From Bidens hawaiensis (lineage: Eukaryota; Streptophyta; Magnoliopsida; Asterales; Asteraceae), in NCBI GenBank assembly GCA_021521415.1, contig JAIQDT010005831.1, positions 62,001 to 126,000 on the forward strand: 64,000 bases of DNA. The letters run 5' to 3'. Below, piece after piece: positions 46,766 through 57,875 of the stretch (position 1 is the stretch's first letter; the number at the start of each line of letters is the position of its first letter). The translations under genes were made by a program, and so were the position numbers. The notes below the pieces were generated by a model. That model saw only the letters and a list, made by a program, of their open reading frames with translations. It ran no database searches and was not told where the DNA came from.

Positions 46766-47520
46766 ATCTGCAACAAACGAACCAAGTTAGATAAACGTTA
46801 AGGCATAACACAAGTTCGCTTGTTACCATGAGCTAAGTTGTGATAAAATCTGTATAGGCGAAGTTAAAGGTGGGGCGAAGTTGGGAACAACTTCGCTTCA
46901 TCTTTAAGTTCGTCTAATAACTAATAAGTAAAAAGGTCCAGGCGAAGTTAATGATAACTTCGCCTCACCACAACATCGCCTCAGGCGAAGTTAAACCTCA
47001 GGCGAAGTTGCGGATAACTTCGCCTAATCCTTAAGTTCGCCTGAATCTGAAACGGCGACAGTAAGGAGATTCAAACTCGAAAAATCTGATGTTTTAGGTT
47101 AGTTTGACGATTGAGGGGTCCGAAAAACATGATTTTAAAGCAATCTGGACGATCAGTTTGTTCATGACCACGTAAAGACAAGTTTTGAAATCGGGTTCAA
47201 AAGTCCGACGGTCCGAGGTTTCGAAACGGTTCGACATGACCTTTGATAAACAAGAAAGAACATGGGTTATACGATATATCGACACCTCGAACCTTGAATC
47301 GTAACGGAATCTGAGAAAAAGATCAAGGAATCGGAAAGAACGACAAGTTCGCCGGAAAACTGATAAGTTTGCTGGAATTTCGGAAGATAAGTTCGCCGAT
47401 ATTTGAAAATAATGAACGATTGACCTTAAAAATTCCTTTATATAGGGGCGGAGTTATACAGGCGAAGTTGTGGATAATTTCGCCTAGGGAGGCGAAGTTA
47501 TTCACAAGTTCGCCGAAATT
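46766..47520 (-). promoter_or_regulatory. Copia-2 ORF3 upstream region: TATA candidate, hairpins, acceptor-like site
   Basis: On the minus strand CCCCTATATAAAGG (core at 47437-47445) is a textbook plant TATA sequence about 675 bp before the ORF3 ATG. Between them lie two clusters of GGCGAAGTT/AACTTCGCC repeats (46855-47045 and 47345-47515). The tract TTGGTTCGTTTGTTGCAG ends two bases before the ATG (AG at 46769-46768) and matches a plant 3' splice site. I found no strong donor within this stretch. All are pattern matches without transcript evidence. Confidence 0.45.
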
Positions 47521-48840
47521 ACAAAATAAACCCTATAATTTGAACATTTTGTAGTTAAGTTTTAAAACTTCCCTTTAAGAGTTAAATGACACGATCAAGT
47601 CCAAGTAACCAGATATAAAACCATAAGAAGAAAACTTTTAACAATTAAAGTATAAGGGATCAAATTTCAGTCTCGACAGGGACTACTACGTTTTAGAAAA
47701 GATCCGAACAGGAATCATACTAATTACGTGACTGTCACATTGATCCGTGTTTAGCTGTATTATGACATAAAGAAACAGGTTGTAAGCAGGTAAATAACTT
47801 AAGATGGTTTTCATCGTTTCTGTGATACGAGTTAAGTTCAATTAAGCTCAAAAATTAAGTGGGCAACAACTCAGAGATTATGATGCCTCCTATCTATTCT
47901 CAAAGCGTATTTGGCTTTCCCCAAGTCACCCCGAATTGTCTTCGACCCATAGTGTCTGATTAAGTTTGTAAGTACTCCTCATCTGCTTCCCGTTCTCTTT
48001 CTTACTCCATGATTGAGAAGTCTTGACATTGTCAGCTCTAGAATGTTTTAATAACTCATAAGGTTTTTTTTTTTTTTTTTCACGATAAACATTCACATAG
48101 ACTTTAGAGTAGTAAACAACTGCAAGTCCCGAATCTGGATCACTGCAGTTTCTTCACACACTATCTTTACGGGAATCAGAACACTTACGGGCTCGTGTAT
48201 GACTGGGTAATCGCTTTTCTGCCTATCATTCGGAAAGATATATATGAAGACATGCAAAACTCTTAAGGAGTTTCCACGTAAAATCGAGTAGATTAAGTTA
48301 GTATCACATCTACTTTTACGCACCATAAAAAGCTACCATGACATACAATGACTGTTCTAAAGCCTTTTAAGCCTAATAACTTCACTAGTTAAGCACACAG
48401 AATCAGTATATGTATCATTTTCCAAGGTTGGATCAATTTTCTGTTAAACATAGCAAACGAACTTCTTACGAAGTAGTAGACTTGAAAAATAATTTCATTT
48501 CCCTTAAAAATTTTAACATCAATCGCCCCGACCAAAACAAAGTCTTCAGGTCAACGGCTATCCCGAAGATCCAATGGATCAGCTGGACCGACCACATACT
48601 CGTATGTGTCCTTCTAACTAAGTATGATCGACTATTTTTAAGCGAAAGAATGAAAACTCATCATAAACAGCCCCGGTCACTTTCAGTCATCTGGTTAATG
48701 GCTATCCTCATATTCTACAAGTAGAAATGAGGACCAAACATATCCTAAGACATGTCCTTCAAACTGAGGCAACCGACATAATTCTAAGCGATAGTGACGT
48801 TTTTTTTTTTTTTTTTTTTTTTTTTAAACACAAAGCATGG
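47521..48840 (-). other. Copia-2 spacer between pol and ORF3
   Basis: No coding frame recognised. On the coding strand it contains an A26 tract (48800-48825) starting 15 bases after the pol stop and an A17 tract (48064-48080). Confidence 0.6.
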
Positions 48841-51800
48841 TTACTCGGGATTTATCATCCCATTCAGCTCAACAAGGTTTTGAAATCTAGTTTTGTCAAA
48901 CGCTTTCGTGAATAAGTCAGCGAAATTATCAAGCGTATCCACCTTTTCAAGCACAATCAGTTTCTTCTCAGCACAATCCCGTATAAAATGATGACGTATG
49001 TCAATATGTTTAGTTTTACTGTGCTTCACGGGATTGTTAGTTACTGAGATAGCAGCTGTGTTATCAAAGCAAATAGGAGTAAGTGAGAAATTCAGACCAT
49101 AGTCGCGCAACTGTTGTTGAATCCAAAGAACCTGGGAGCAGCAGTTGGATGCTGCCATGTACTCTGCCTCACATGTTGAAATGACGACGGAGGTCTGCTT
49201 CTTGCATTGCCAAGACACCGGTCTGCCTCCTAGAAACTGACATCCTCCAGTTGTTGACTTCCGACTCTGATTGCACCCTCCATAATCAGAATCTGTGTAA
49301 GCGACTAGCTCCAAGTCTCCTCCTCTCGGGTACCACAATCCCAGCTTCGGCTTGCCCTTGAGATACCGCAGTATCCTCTTCGCACCCTTCAAATGAGATT
49401 CTTTTGGGTTTGCCTGAAAGCGTGCACAAAGACAAACTGCAAACATAATATCAGGCCTAGAAGCAGTTAAGTACATTAAAGAACCTATAATCGCCCGATA
49501 CTGAGTTGGGTCCACATCTGCGTCATTGTCTGTCTCAGCACCCAATTTATGGTTGACGCAGATTGGAGTATCGAATGGAGTGCTGTCCTCCATCTTGAAA
49601 CGTTTGAGCACATCATGGACATACTTGGTCTGATGAATGAACATCCCATCCTTCTTCTGATCAACCTGCAATCCTAAAAGGAAAGTTAGTTCACCCATAG
49701 CACTCATTTCAAACCTTTTCTTCATGACGGCCTCAAACTCCTGACACATGGAGACTTTTGATGCAGCAAAGATAATGTCATCCACGTAGACTTGCACCAG
49801 CAGGAAGTCGCTTCCTTCTCTCTTGAAGAACAACGTTCTATCTATCTTCCCTCTTTCAAACCCATTTTCAAGCAAGTAATCTGATAAAGTTGAGTACCAG
49901 GCACGAGGTGCCTGATGTAGTCCATACAACGCCTTGCTTAACTTGTACACGTGGTCTGGAAAGTCTGGGTCAGGAAAACCCGGAGGTTGCTCAACATACA
50001 CAACCTCATCGACTTTACCATTTAAGAACGCACTCTTCACGTCTAACTGAAATACCTTCATCTTCTTATAAGCAGCAAACGCCAAAAACAATCTAATGGC
50101 TTCCAATCTTGCCACAGGAGCGAACACTTCATTATAATCAATCCCCTCTTGTTGATTAAAACCTTTAACGACTAGCCTCGCCTTGTTTCTTATAATAATC
50201 CCTTTCTCATCTCTCTTGCACTTAAAAACCCATTTTGTGCCTATCGCATGCACATTCTTTGGTTTTTCAACCAAAGTCCAAACTTCCATTTTCTTGAATT
50301 GAGCCAGCTCTTCTTGCATGGCTTCGACCCACGAGCTGTCCTTTAGAGCCATTTGATAATTCTTTGGTTCAATCTGGCTGATAAAGCAAGTGTACAAGCA
50401 TTCGTTGATTATGCCTGTCTCCTTAATGCTTGTGTAAACACAGGTGTGCTCATTCAAGCTACGTCTTGTTTGTACACCGGAGGACACATCACCAATCACA
50501 TTCTCCAAAGGGTGATCTTTATGAATTCTCGTGGTCGGAACAGAACCGACATGCAAATTGTCTTCCAAGTTAGAAGAGAGCTCGTCAATGGTTGTTTCTT
50601 GCTGAGAGAAACGGATTGAAAAATTCTTCTTCAGGAGAGGCAGCAGGGGTATCGATAGCATTTGATGAGGAATGTTGACATTTATCAAACAGCTGTCTTT
50701 GCACTAGATTTTCTTCCTCATCAAGGATCATCTTCGTAGCAACTCTTTCTTTTTCTTCTGCACTATCCAAATACGGTATGTTAAAAGACTTAAACAGTCT
50801 ATCATAGTCGAAAAACTCAGCGGGTCCGTTGCTTGGTTTTGGCGGTTTGTAACTTGTGATATCGGTGTTACACACCACCTCAACCTTGCTGGTCGATGTA
50901 TTAAAGACACGTCTGTTGGGAGTCCAAACAACATAACCGACTAAGATTCCTTCATCGGCTACTTCACCAAATTTAGAATTTGTCTTTAAAATCGAACAAG
51001 GGGACCCGAATGGTTCAAGACCACTCAAGTTGGGCTTCCTCCCATGCATAAGCTCATAACACGTTTTATTAAGTCTTTTAACAGTCAAGACTCTATTCAG
51101 GATATAACAGGCTGTAGCGACAGCTTCAGCCCAGAACACCACAGGAAGCTTCGAATCAGCCAGCATTGTTCTGGCTCCTTCAATTAACGTTCTGTTCTTC
51201 CTTTCAGCCACTCCATTCTGTTGCGGAGTATACGGAGCGCTGTACTAGTGTTCAATCCCTTTCTGAAGGCAGAAGATCTCCATCTCAAAATTCTTGAACT
51301 CCGTTCCATTGTCACTCCTGATGAACTTAACCCTTTTATCCATAACGTTCTCAACTTTGGTAATTAAATTCTTCACCATCTGAGCCGTTTCATCTTTTGA
51401 TTTCAAAAAATATACCCACGAATATCGTGAGTAATCATCAGTGATCACCAAGCAGTATGAAGTACCACCTAGACTTTTTGCATTCACGGGACCGAAGAGA
51501 TCTATGTGAAGCAATTCTAGAGTACTGACAATAGAATTGACCTTCTTGGTGTGATGGGATTTCTTGTGCTGCTTTCCCTTCTTGCACGCTAGACATTTGT
51601 CTTCAAAGTTGAAACTTTTCAAGGGAACGCCCAGCACAAGTCCATTCTTGACAATGTGGTTCTTCTTCCGAAGATGAATGTGCCCCATTCTCCTATGCCA
51701 CAATTCGGACTCCGATTCGCTCGCTTTTGTCATAAGGCATGATTCTTCCGTGGCCATTTCAATCGACCTCATATCCATAATGTACGTATTCCTCTCACGT

Positions 51801-52147
51801 GGAGCCTTCATCACAATCCACTCCTCTGGTATCTGAAAACCAGGATGCAACACAATCGCCTCATTCTTTGTAAAATGTACGGTGTACTCCTTATCACAGA
51901 TCTGCGACACACTTAGCAGATTGTGCTTCAATTCTTCGACAAATTTTACTTTTTCTAGAGTCATCTTTCCATTAGACACCATTCCCATTCCTGTAATCTT
52001 GCCTCCACTTTCTCCAGCAAAGCTCACTCTCCCTCCTTGAACAGGTTTCAAATCGTGTAACAAGTTTTTGTTACCCGTCATGTGCCGGGAACAGCCGCTA
52101 TCCACAACCCATAGGTTGTTTGCAGCCCTGTTCAACTGTTCCTGCAC
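48841..52147 (-). pseudogene. pol: Copia-2 pol: protease, integrase, RT, RNase H
   Basis: On the minus strand the order is protease with DSGCSRHMTG (near 52100), integrase finger (LWHRRMGHIH to CLACKKGKQHKKSH), and core (HIDLFGPV, SDNGTEF, PYTPQQNGVAERKNR). RT follows with WVFKCKRDEKG, QLDVKSAFLNG and the catalytic YVDD (49777-49788), then RNase H (TDSDYGGC, ISTCEAEYMA, KTKHIDIRHHF). The integrase-RT-RNase H order defines Copia. One TAG at 51245-51247 falls where Gln is usual, and one frameshift lies at about 50610-50640. The protease frame runs back to a TAA at 52163-52165 that follows WVPRF, a probable authentic gag end in the same frame. Otherwise nearly intact. Confidence 0.9.
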
Positions 52148-54783
52148 GATAAAAGCAAAAGATTAGAATCTAGGGACCCAAGACCAATTGGTCTTGGATC
52201 TATACATCTGAACTTTGGCTTTCCAAAGTTAGTATCTGGATAATTCATGTAAGTCCTATTAGGATACCTCCTTGTAGATTGATTGTGAGGCCTTCCAAAC
52301 CTTTGTGAATTAAAAGAATTATAACTTACGGTTTGGTTATTAGCAGCGTAAAACTGAGATTTGTTTCTATGAAAACCTGAATTAGTCACATTTCTGAATT
52401 TTGAATGGTTTTCATTTTTACCAGTATTATGGTTACCATTAGGCTTATTCTCAGTTTTAGTAGGCCTCACACCTCTGAATTTCTGCTTCAGAGGGCAATT
52501 TGCAACTAGGTGCCCTAATTGATTACACCTAAAACAACACCTATGTTCAACCTTTTTATCAACAGGTGTTTTAGATGTCGAGGCTTTATCACCGCCCGTT
52601 TGTCTCACATAAGGTGGGACATACGGGTTTAGTGGAGAACTCTTTTTAGTTGTTTTATCTTTCTCTCCACCATTTGGCAATTCCGCCTCCTCTTTTGCTT
52701 TACCACGCTCGGATGACTTATCCGAACTTGATGAGACTGGACTCGGATCAGAAATTTTAACACTTGAAACAGGCGGACTTGTTTCGCCTCTACTAACATT
52801 TGGTTCTTTACTAGTTACCTTAATTGGAACTGTCTGAACAACCTCACAGTCAACAGATTTCTGATTACTATGATTAAAAGTGTAATTGTGATTATAAGGT
52901 GGTGGAACCTCATGATAACCAATTCCTCCCCTCTTAACAGAGGAACCTTGATCACTAACAAGGTGATCAAGAATAGCAGAGGAATTTCTGAACTGCTCAA
53001 GTTTTCTATTCAGTTCCACCACTTTCACCTGGTGATCAGCAATCTGTTTTTCTCTTTCAGCTATTAGTTTGGTTTTTTCTTTCAAAACTTCATAACTTAG
53101 ATCAATCACTTGAATTTTTTCAGCAAGTTTTGCTTTTAGACTTTTAATATCTTTTTCACAAGCTTTTATTTTAACTTTATAGCTATTTTCTCTTGCTTTT
53201 GTAAAATGATGATCTTCTTTTAGAGTTTTAAACTCAGCATCCAAACTAACATACTGATCAGTTATAGTTGCTAATTGCTCAGACAAGTTTTCACATTTAG
53301 AACAAATAGGTTTAGAACATACCTCGGAGAGCTGGTCTTTAACATCTGCCATTAACGCTTGATCTTCTCCTGTAGCCTTCTCACTCCCTTCAGTTTCAAC
53401 CTTCGCCAAATTGGCCTGTTCGAAAGTTTCTTCAGAATGCAGGTTCCAGTTGTATTCACCATCTTCTCTGGAAATCATGGCACTATAATCTTTAGAACCC
53501 CCACTTTGCTGTGTAGACCTGCCCTGACTTCGTTCTACATGCTCATTTCTGCATTCCTTTGCAAAGTGACCGTTTTGCTGACAGTTGTAGCATCTTACCT
53601 TCGTCTTGTCAAACCCTGGCCTTCCACCGACAAACTTTCTTCCGGTCTTTTTCATAAACCGTTTCACTCTTCTCACGATCATAGCCATCTGCCATTGCAG
53701 ATCCATTTCTTCTAGATCATCAGTATCAATCTGGTCATAGTCTTCATCCAACATAGCTGGATCAACAATCTTCCCCTGAATGTAGTTCTCATAGGAAGCA
53801 ATAAAAGAAGCATAGAGCGCAAACTGCTCTTCAGCAGATTTGACACTCATAGGCATCTTAGAGTAGTTGTTGCTAGGAATACTTGGAGAGCAACTACTCT
53901 TGCTTGCTTGCGGTTTAGAACCACTAGATCCACCTGCTACAAAGCAAACATCACCATTCGTGTTGACTGACACATGCCCCTCATGTGATGAGTTGGCGCC
54001 GGACTCTCCCTTCGAGTAGTAGGCAGCTGATTCAGTCTTCGAACCTGAACTAGAGTTGACTTTAGCACCATACATACCTGGATCTTGAACCTGATCCGTA
54101 GGTGTCTCCTTTCTAACCATGTTAAGCTCAAAGGTTCGGAGCTTGTTGACTGCCGTTTCCAGATCATATTGGGGAAAGTCTTTGTCTTCCCTCATCAGTA
54201 CCGTGTACATCTCCCATTTTGGTGGGAGAGCATCAAGAAGCTTCTCAACTATCTCTTCTTCTCGGTAAGAAATTGAATAGTTGCTCAGTTCAGTCATCAG
54301 ATGATAATATCGGGTGATGATATCATCTAGAGATTCATTCTTTAAATACTTGAAGACTGAGAACTGGGTTTTGAGCAATTTGATCTTCGAAGCACGGATT
54401 CCCACATTTCCTTCAAACCGGTTCTCAAGAGCTTCCCAAAGCTCTCTTGCTGTCTTTTACTTTCTAAACGTATGAAGGATCTCTTGTGGAAGAGCCATAG
54501 TGATAGCAGCATGAGCCTTGCTCTCGGCCTCATACATCTTTTTCTCTTCATCTTCCATTTTGCTGTACTTCTTGATCTGATCACGACCTTCGTACTCCAT
54601 AGTTGGTGGAATATAACCATCCTGGATGCATACCCACATTTTCGCATCCTGGTACTTGACATATTATTCGAACCGATCCTTCCATGCAACGAAATCGGTT
54701 CCCTTCAGCAACTTTGGGGCCTTAGTAGCTGACCCTGCTTCTACTTCCATTTTTACTAACTCAGAGATGTTAATTGACGACAT
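52132..54783 (-). pseudogene. gag: Copia-2 gag, large, two zinc knuckles
   Basis: ATG at 54783 starts a frame of about 883 codons with stops at 54664-54666 (TAA) and 54457-54459 (TAA). The helical gag core spans about residues 20-250. The first knuckle CYNCQQNGHFAKEC is at residues 398-411 (53551-53592), and a long coiled coil (about 470-600) follows with repeated Lys/Glu/Leu. After a GYHEVPPPYNHNY motif and a Pro/Ser-rich linker comes the second knuckle CFRCNQLGHLVANC at 750-763 (52495-52536). Two knuckles and a long coiled coil are unlike the short gag of most Copia elements and fit Sireviruses. A late frameshift just before 52210 probably moved the end out of the pol frame. Confidence 0.85.
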
Positions 54784-55245
54784 CTTTCTCGAAAACTAAG
54801 AAACCCGAAAAACAAAAAAATTTCTTCTGAAAAGTACTGTAGGCGAAGTTACGGATAACTTCGCTTAAGTCTTAACTTCGCTGAAGAACTTCGCTGATCC
54901 TTAACTTCGCTTGAGGTAAGCGAACTTAGGAGGTAGGCGAAGTTATGGAGAACTTCGCTTAAGTTAGGCGAACTTGAGAAGGTAGGCGAAGTTGTGGATA
55001 ACTTCGCTTAACCTTATATCTTCGCCGAAACCCTACGAACAGTGACGACAACTTCGCCTGATGAACACCAAGTTTCTGCAGATCTGGAATCTGGATTTTT
55101 TGAGGTTTTTGACGGTGTAAAGGGTTGAATACGATGGTAGGAGGTAAGTATGACACAAAAACACAGAAAACACGTCCCGCGAATAGTCGAAACGGGACGA
55201 TTTCTACACCCGCGTGAATATCTCGAACCACACAATCGAGCCTAA
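54784..55245 (-). repeat. Copia-2 leader with GGCGAAGTT/AACTTCGCC hairpin array
   Basis: Between about 54840 and 55060 there are some 14 copies of GCGAAGTT or its reverse complement. Several are paired at 4-6 nt spacing, such as GGCGAAGTTA then TAACTTCGC (54842-54865, 54937-54959, 54984-55008), each able to form a stem. The same motif fills part of the LTR and the region before ORF3. Confidence 0.85.
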
Positions 55246-55258
55246 GGCTCTGATACCA
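55246..55258 (-). other. Copia-2 primer binding site (initiator tRNA-Met)
   Basis: On the minus strand TGGTATCAGAGCC follows the LTR by two bases and matches the initiator tRNA-Met complement exactly. Confidence 0.92.
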
Positions 55259-55260
55259 AT

Positions 55261-55682
55261 TGTAGGTTCCCTGGATGGATCTGCACGGGATATCTCAATC
55301 TACACAGGTGCGGAATCCCTGCGTAGGTCGTTACGAGCGTAGAACACGAATCAAACAAACACACGATACGAATAAACAAACACGTTATATTATAACCGAA
55401 CACGTGATATAATCACTGAATACACGTCTCTCGACTCACACACGTCTGTATACGATAACTTAACCAACTCAACGAACTACCTTAAACAAACCGTAACCTA
55501 GGAATATATATACATGACACTGGCATGTTCAGGCGAAGTTGTCCATAACTTCGCTTGACTAACAAGTTCGCCTAAACAACGAACTTGTTAGTAACTTCGC
55601 TTAAGACATATAAAACATAAACAATCATTACAGACTCAATTACAGACACTAGACTATGAACTACTGACATTATGCACCAACA
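55261..55682 (-). mobile_element. Copia-2 5' LTR (422 bp)
   Basis: Nearly identical to 43335-43763: the first 240 bp (plus-strand reading) match fully, then about five substitutions and one 7-bp deletion near 55515. A TATA-like run lies at 55504-55512. Confidence 0.93.
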
Positions 55683-55687
55683 TGATG

Positions 55688-55762
55688 AGGCATTATCCGC
55701 AGTTGTTCCTATCGCATCGGGATTCGAGGACGAATCCCATTGTAAGGGGGGTGAACTTGTAA
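55688..55762 (+). pseudogene. pol: Gypsy-2 pol C-terminus after the Copia-2 insertion
   Basis: The last codons of the chromodomain (RHYPQLF) continue the frame interrupted at 43334. The frame runs on through the polypurine tract and would stop at TAA 55760-55762, formed by bases 3-5 of the 3' LTR. Confidence 0.75.
55744..55757 (+). other. Gypsy-2 polypurine tract
   Basis: AAGGGGGGTGAACT immediately precedes the 3' LTR start TGTAACACCCG. Confidence 0.85.
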
Positions 55763-57708
55763 CACCCGTTAACTCCGGTTAGAAGAACTAAAGCTTGTAG
55801 AGTATGTATAACTCTCGGGACATAACCGACATTTCTCGAAAGACTTCACGTCATCCTGGTACGTTAAAGAACCTAACTATTCCTTCAATTTTGCCTTACA
55901 CTTGAATCTTCAAGGACTAGAGTGTAATATCTTAAGTTATAACATAAAAAAAAATAAAACCCTAAACCATGTTGCAGCTACCGATCGGCCAACACCAGCC
56001 CCCCCCCCCCCTTCATTGCTTCGACTTTTTGATCGATTCCAAGTTCCTAGAGGTAGTTCAAGGTATGTACTACAATCCCCTACACTCTTTTTGCTCACCC
56101 CTAATCGTTTTGATGCTAATTTTGCCGAAACTTTTCGTTGGGCAGATTTCGGCTAAAATGAAATTGACCCACTTCCCGTGGATAAAAATTAGAGTTTCTG
56201 GTGTAGAAAGATCCCCAGGTATGGCATTTACATCATATTAAAATTTCGTGGTCATTGGAGGTTTTTAGGTCAGTCAATCGATTTTAGTTCGAAAACTAGG
56301 GTTTATCGGGTGTAGAATTGCAAATTGTTGAGTTTGATGCGTTAGTTGATCGGGTGACCGACCGATTCTGTTCGTGCAGCCCTAGGGGGTTTAAGGGCTA
56401 TGGAAAATTTTATTTTTTTGGTGCTCGGGGCTGTCGTGGTTAATGTTTTGTCAATCAAGTCGGCGGTGCGCAAATTTTCGTTTAAATGTTAAAGTAAGTG
56501 TTGTAAAAGGGAACCGTCAACCCAATCAACTCGGGTGACATAATTATGACGAATGAAAATAGTTAAGATGGAATTTGGTCCATTCGGGGCTGATTCGTTT
56601 AACAAATGGTTTTAAGGTTTATTACACGCGCATTCGACCCGATTTGAATATCCTTGGGCCTTGGGCCAAGTGTTGGGCCTTGGGCCAAGTGTTGGGCCTT
56701 GAGCCAAGTGTTGGGCAGTGGGCCAAGTTGTTGGGCCTTGGGCCAAAGTGTTGGGCTTGTACGGCCCATTAGGCTAGAGTGTTCCTACAGTCTAGTTTAG
56801 TAACGCGTTATGTATAATTTACAGGCCCTTGCTTGTGATTTTGCCCTTAGGAACTTCCTAGCTCGTTGCAATTATTCGATCGATCTTAGTGAGTTCATGA
56901 TGCCCCTTTTTACTCTTTTAAGTTTTGGGCTAGCATGCACACCTAAGTGTTTTTCTTACTTGATGAAATGTTTTGAATGGTTTTACATAGGCTTGCTAGT
57001 ATTGGTAGGCCTTGGAATGTTATAGAATGTGTATGTATATATATATATATTTATATATATTTAGAATGGCCAATATTTGGCGAATGTTGTAGTCTCGACT
57101 ACTGAATGTTGCGTATGCCTACCTTGTGTTTGTATGCGCCAAATGTTACATGTTTGAGTTGTACGTTTGCTCGACCCTGAATGTTATTTATTGAATGTTA
57201 TATATATGTATATAGTGATATATAGGAATGCACGTATAGAGATGCTTATACGTAAGAATGACTATTTATCGAATGTGGTGACCTAACCGATGTATTTCCA
57301 TTTACCGTTTTAAAACCGTTGGAATGATTATTTAAGAACTTTGTTACTTATTTAAAACTTGAACTCACTCAGCTTAAGCTGACTTTGTGTGCATGTTAGT
57401 GTAAGTTTCAGGATTTGGAAGAGGATGCCTTATTGCTTGGACGTGCACGGAGCTACTTGGATGGTGAAGGGCATACTGGAAGGAAGAATTGTTATGAATA
57501 TTTTATTTCAAGGAAACTTATAAAAGTTATATTTACTTTGGATTTTGGGCAAAATTCCCGGGTTTCGGGAACTTATTTCATTTTTTTTCAAGTTTTCCGC
57601 AAAATTGATACTCTGATACGTTTGTTTTAATGGAAGAAACGGTTTTTAAGTTTATTTAATTTTACGATTGTTTGAATGATTACCAACTGTGGGGTTCGCG
57701 GCCTTACA
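55758..57708 (+). mobile_element. Gypsy-2 3' LTR (1951 bp)
   Basis: Aligns along its length with 37716-39852. Differences include fewer GGGCC units (56652-56757), a C10 tract (56001-56010), a missing block of about 100 bp near 57170 and a deletion in the last 20 bp (GGGTTCGCGGCCTTACA). Confidence 0.88.
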
Positions 57709-57875
57709 TTTGTATTTTGTTTTGTTTTTGAGTCGTAGGAGTTAGGTTAATATAGTTTAGTTAATTATTAGTTTTATTTATGAGTCTTTTAGTAGGAGTC
57801 TACTTCGTTTTCTTTTATTTTGAGTCGTATGAGTCTAATTGTTTGTGTCTTTTATTTCTTTTGAGTCTCGTAAAT

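Larger units (their letters stand above)
43335..55682 (-). mobile_element. Copia-2, Sirevirus-like element, 12.3 kb, nested in Gypsy-2
   Basis: Two LTRs and perfect TGATG duplications (43330-43334 and 55683-55687) mark a complete insertion into the chromodomain codons of Gypsy-2. On the minus strand the order is LTR, primer site, leader, gag, pol, spacer, ORF3, polypurine tract, LTR. Large gag, an extra ORF after pol and great length fit the Sirevirus genus of Copia elements. By eye the LTRs differ by about five substitutions and one 7-bp deletion, making it the youngest datable insertion here. Confidence 0.93.
37716..57708 (+). mobile_element. Gypsy-2, Tekay-like chromovirus nested in Athila-2
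   Basis: Two LTRs (37716-39852 and 55758-57708) bracket an initiator-Met primer site, a pol remnant and a polypurine tract. Flanks TCTGT (37711-37715) and TTTGT (57709-57713) look like a 5-bp target duplication with one change. Excluding Copia-2 the element is about 7.6 kb. Gag is missing and the RT core is deleted, so it cannot move on its own. Confidence 0.85.
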
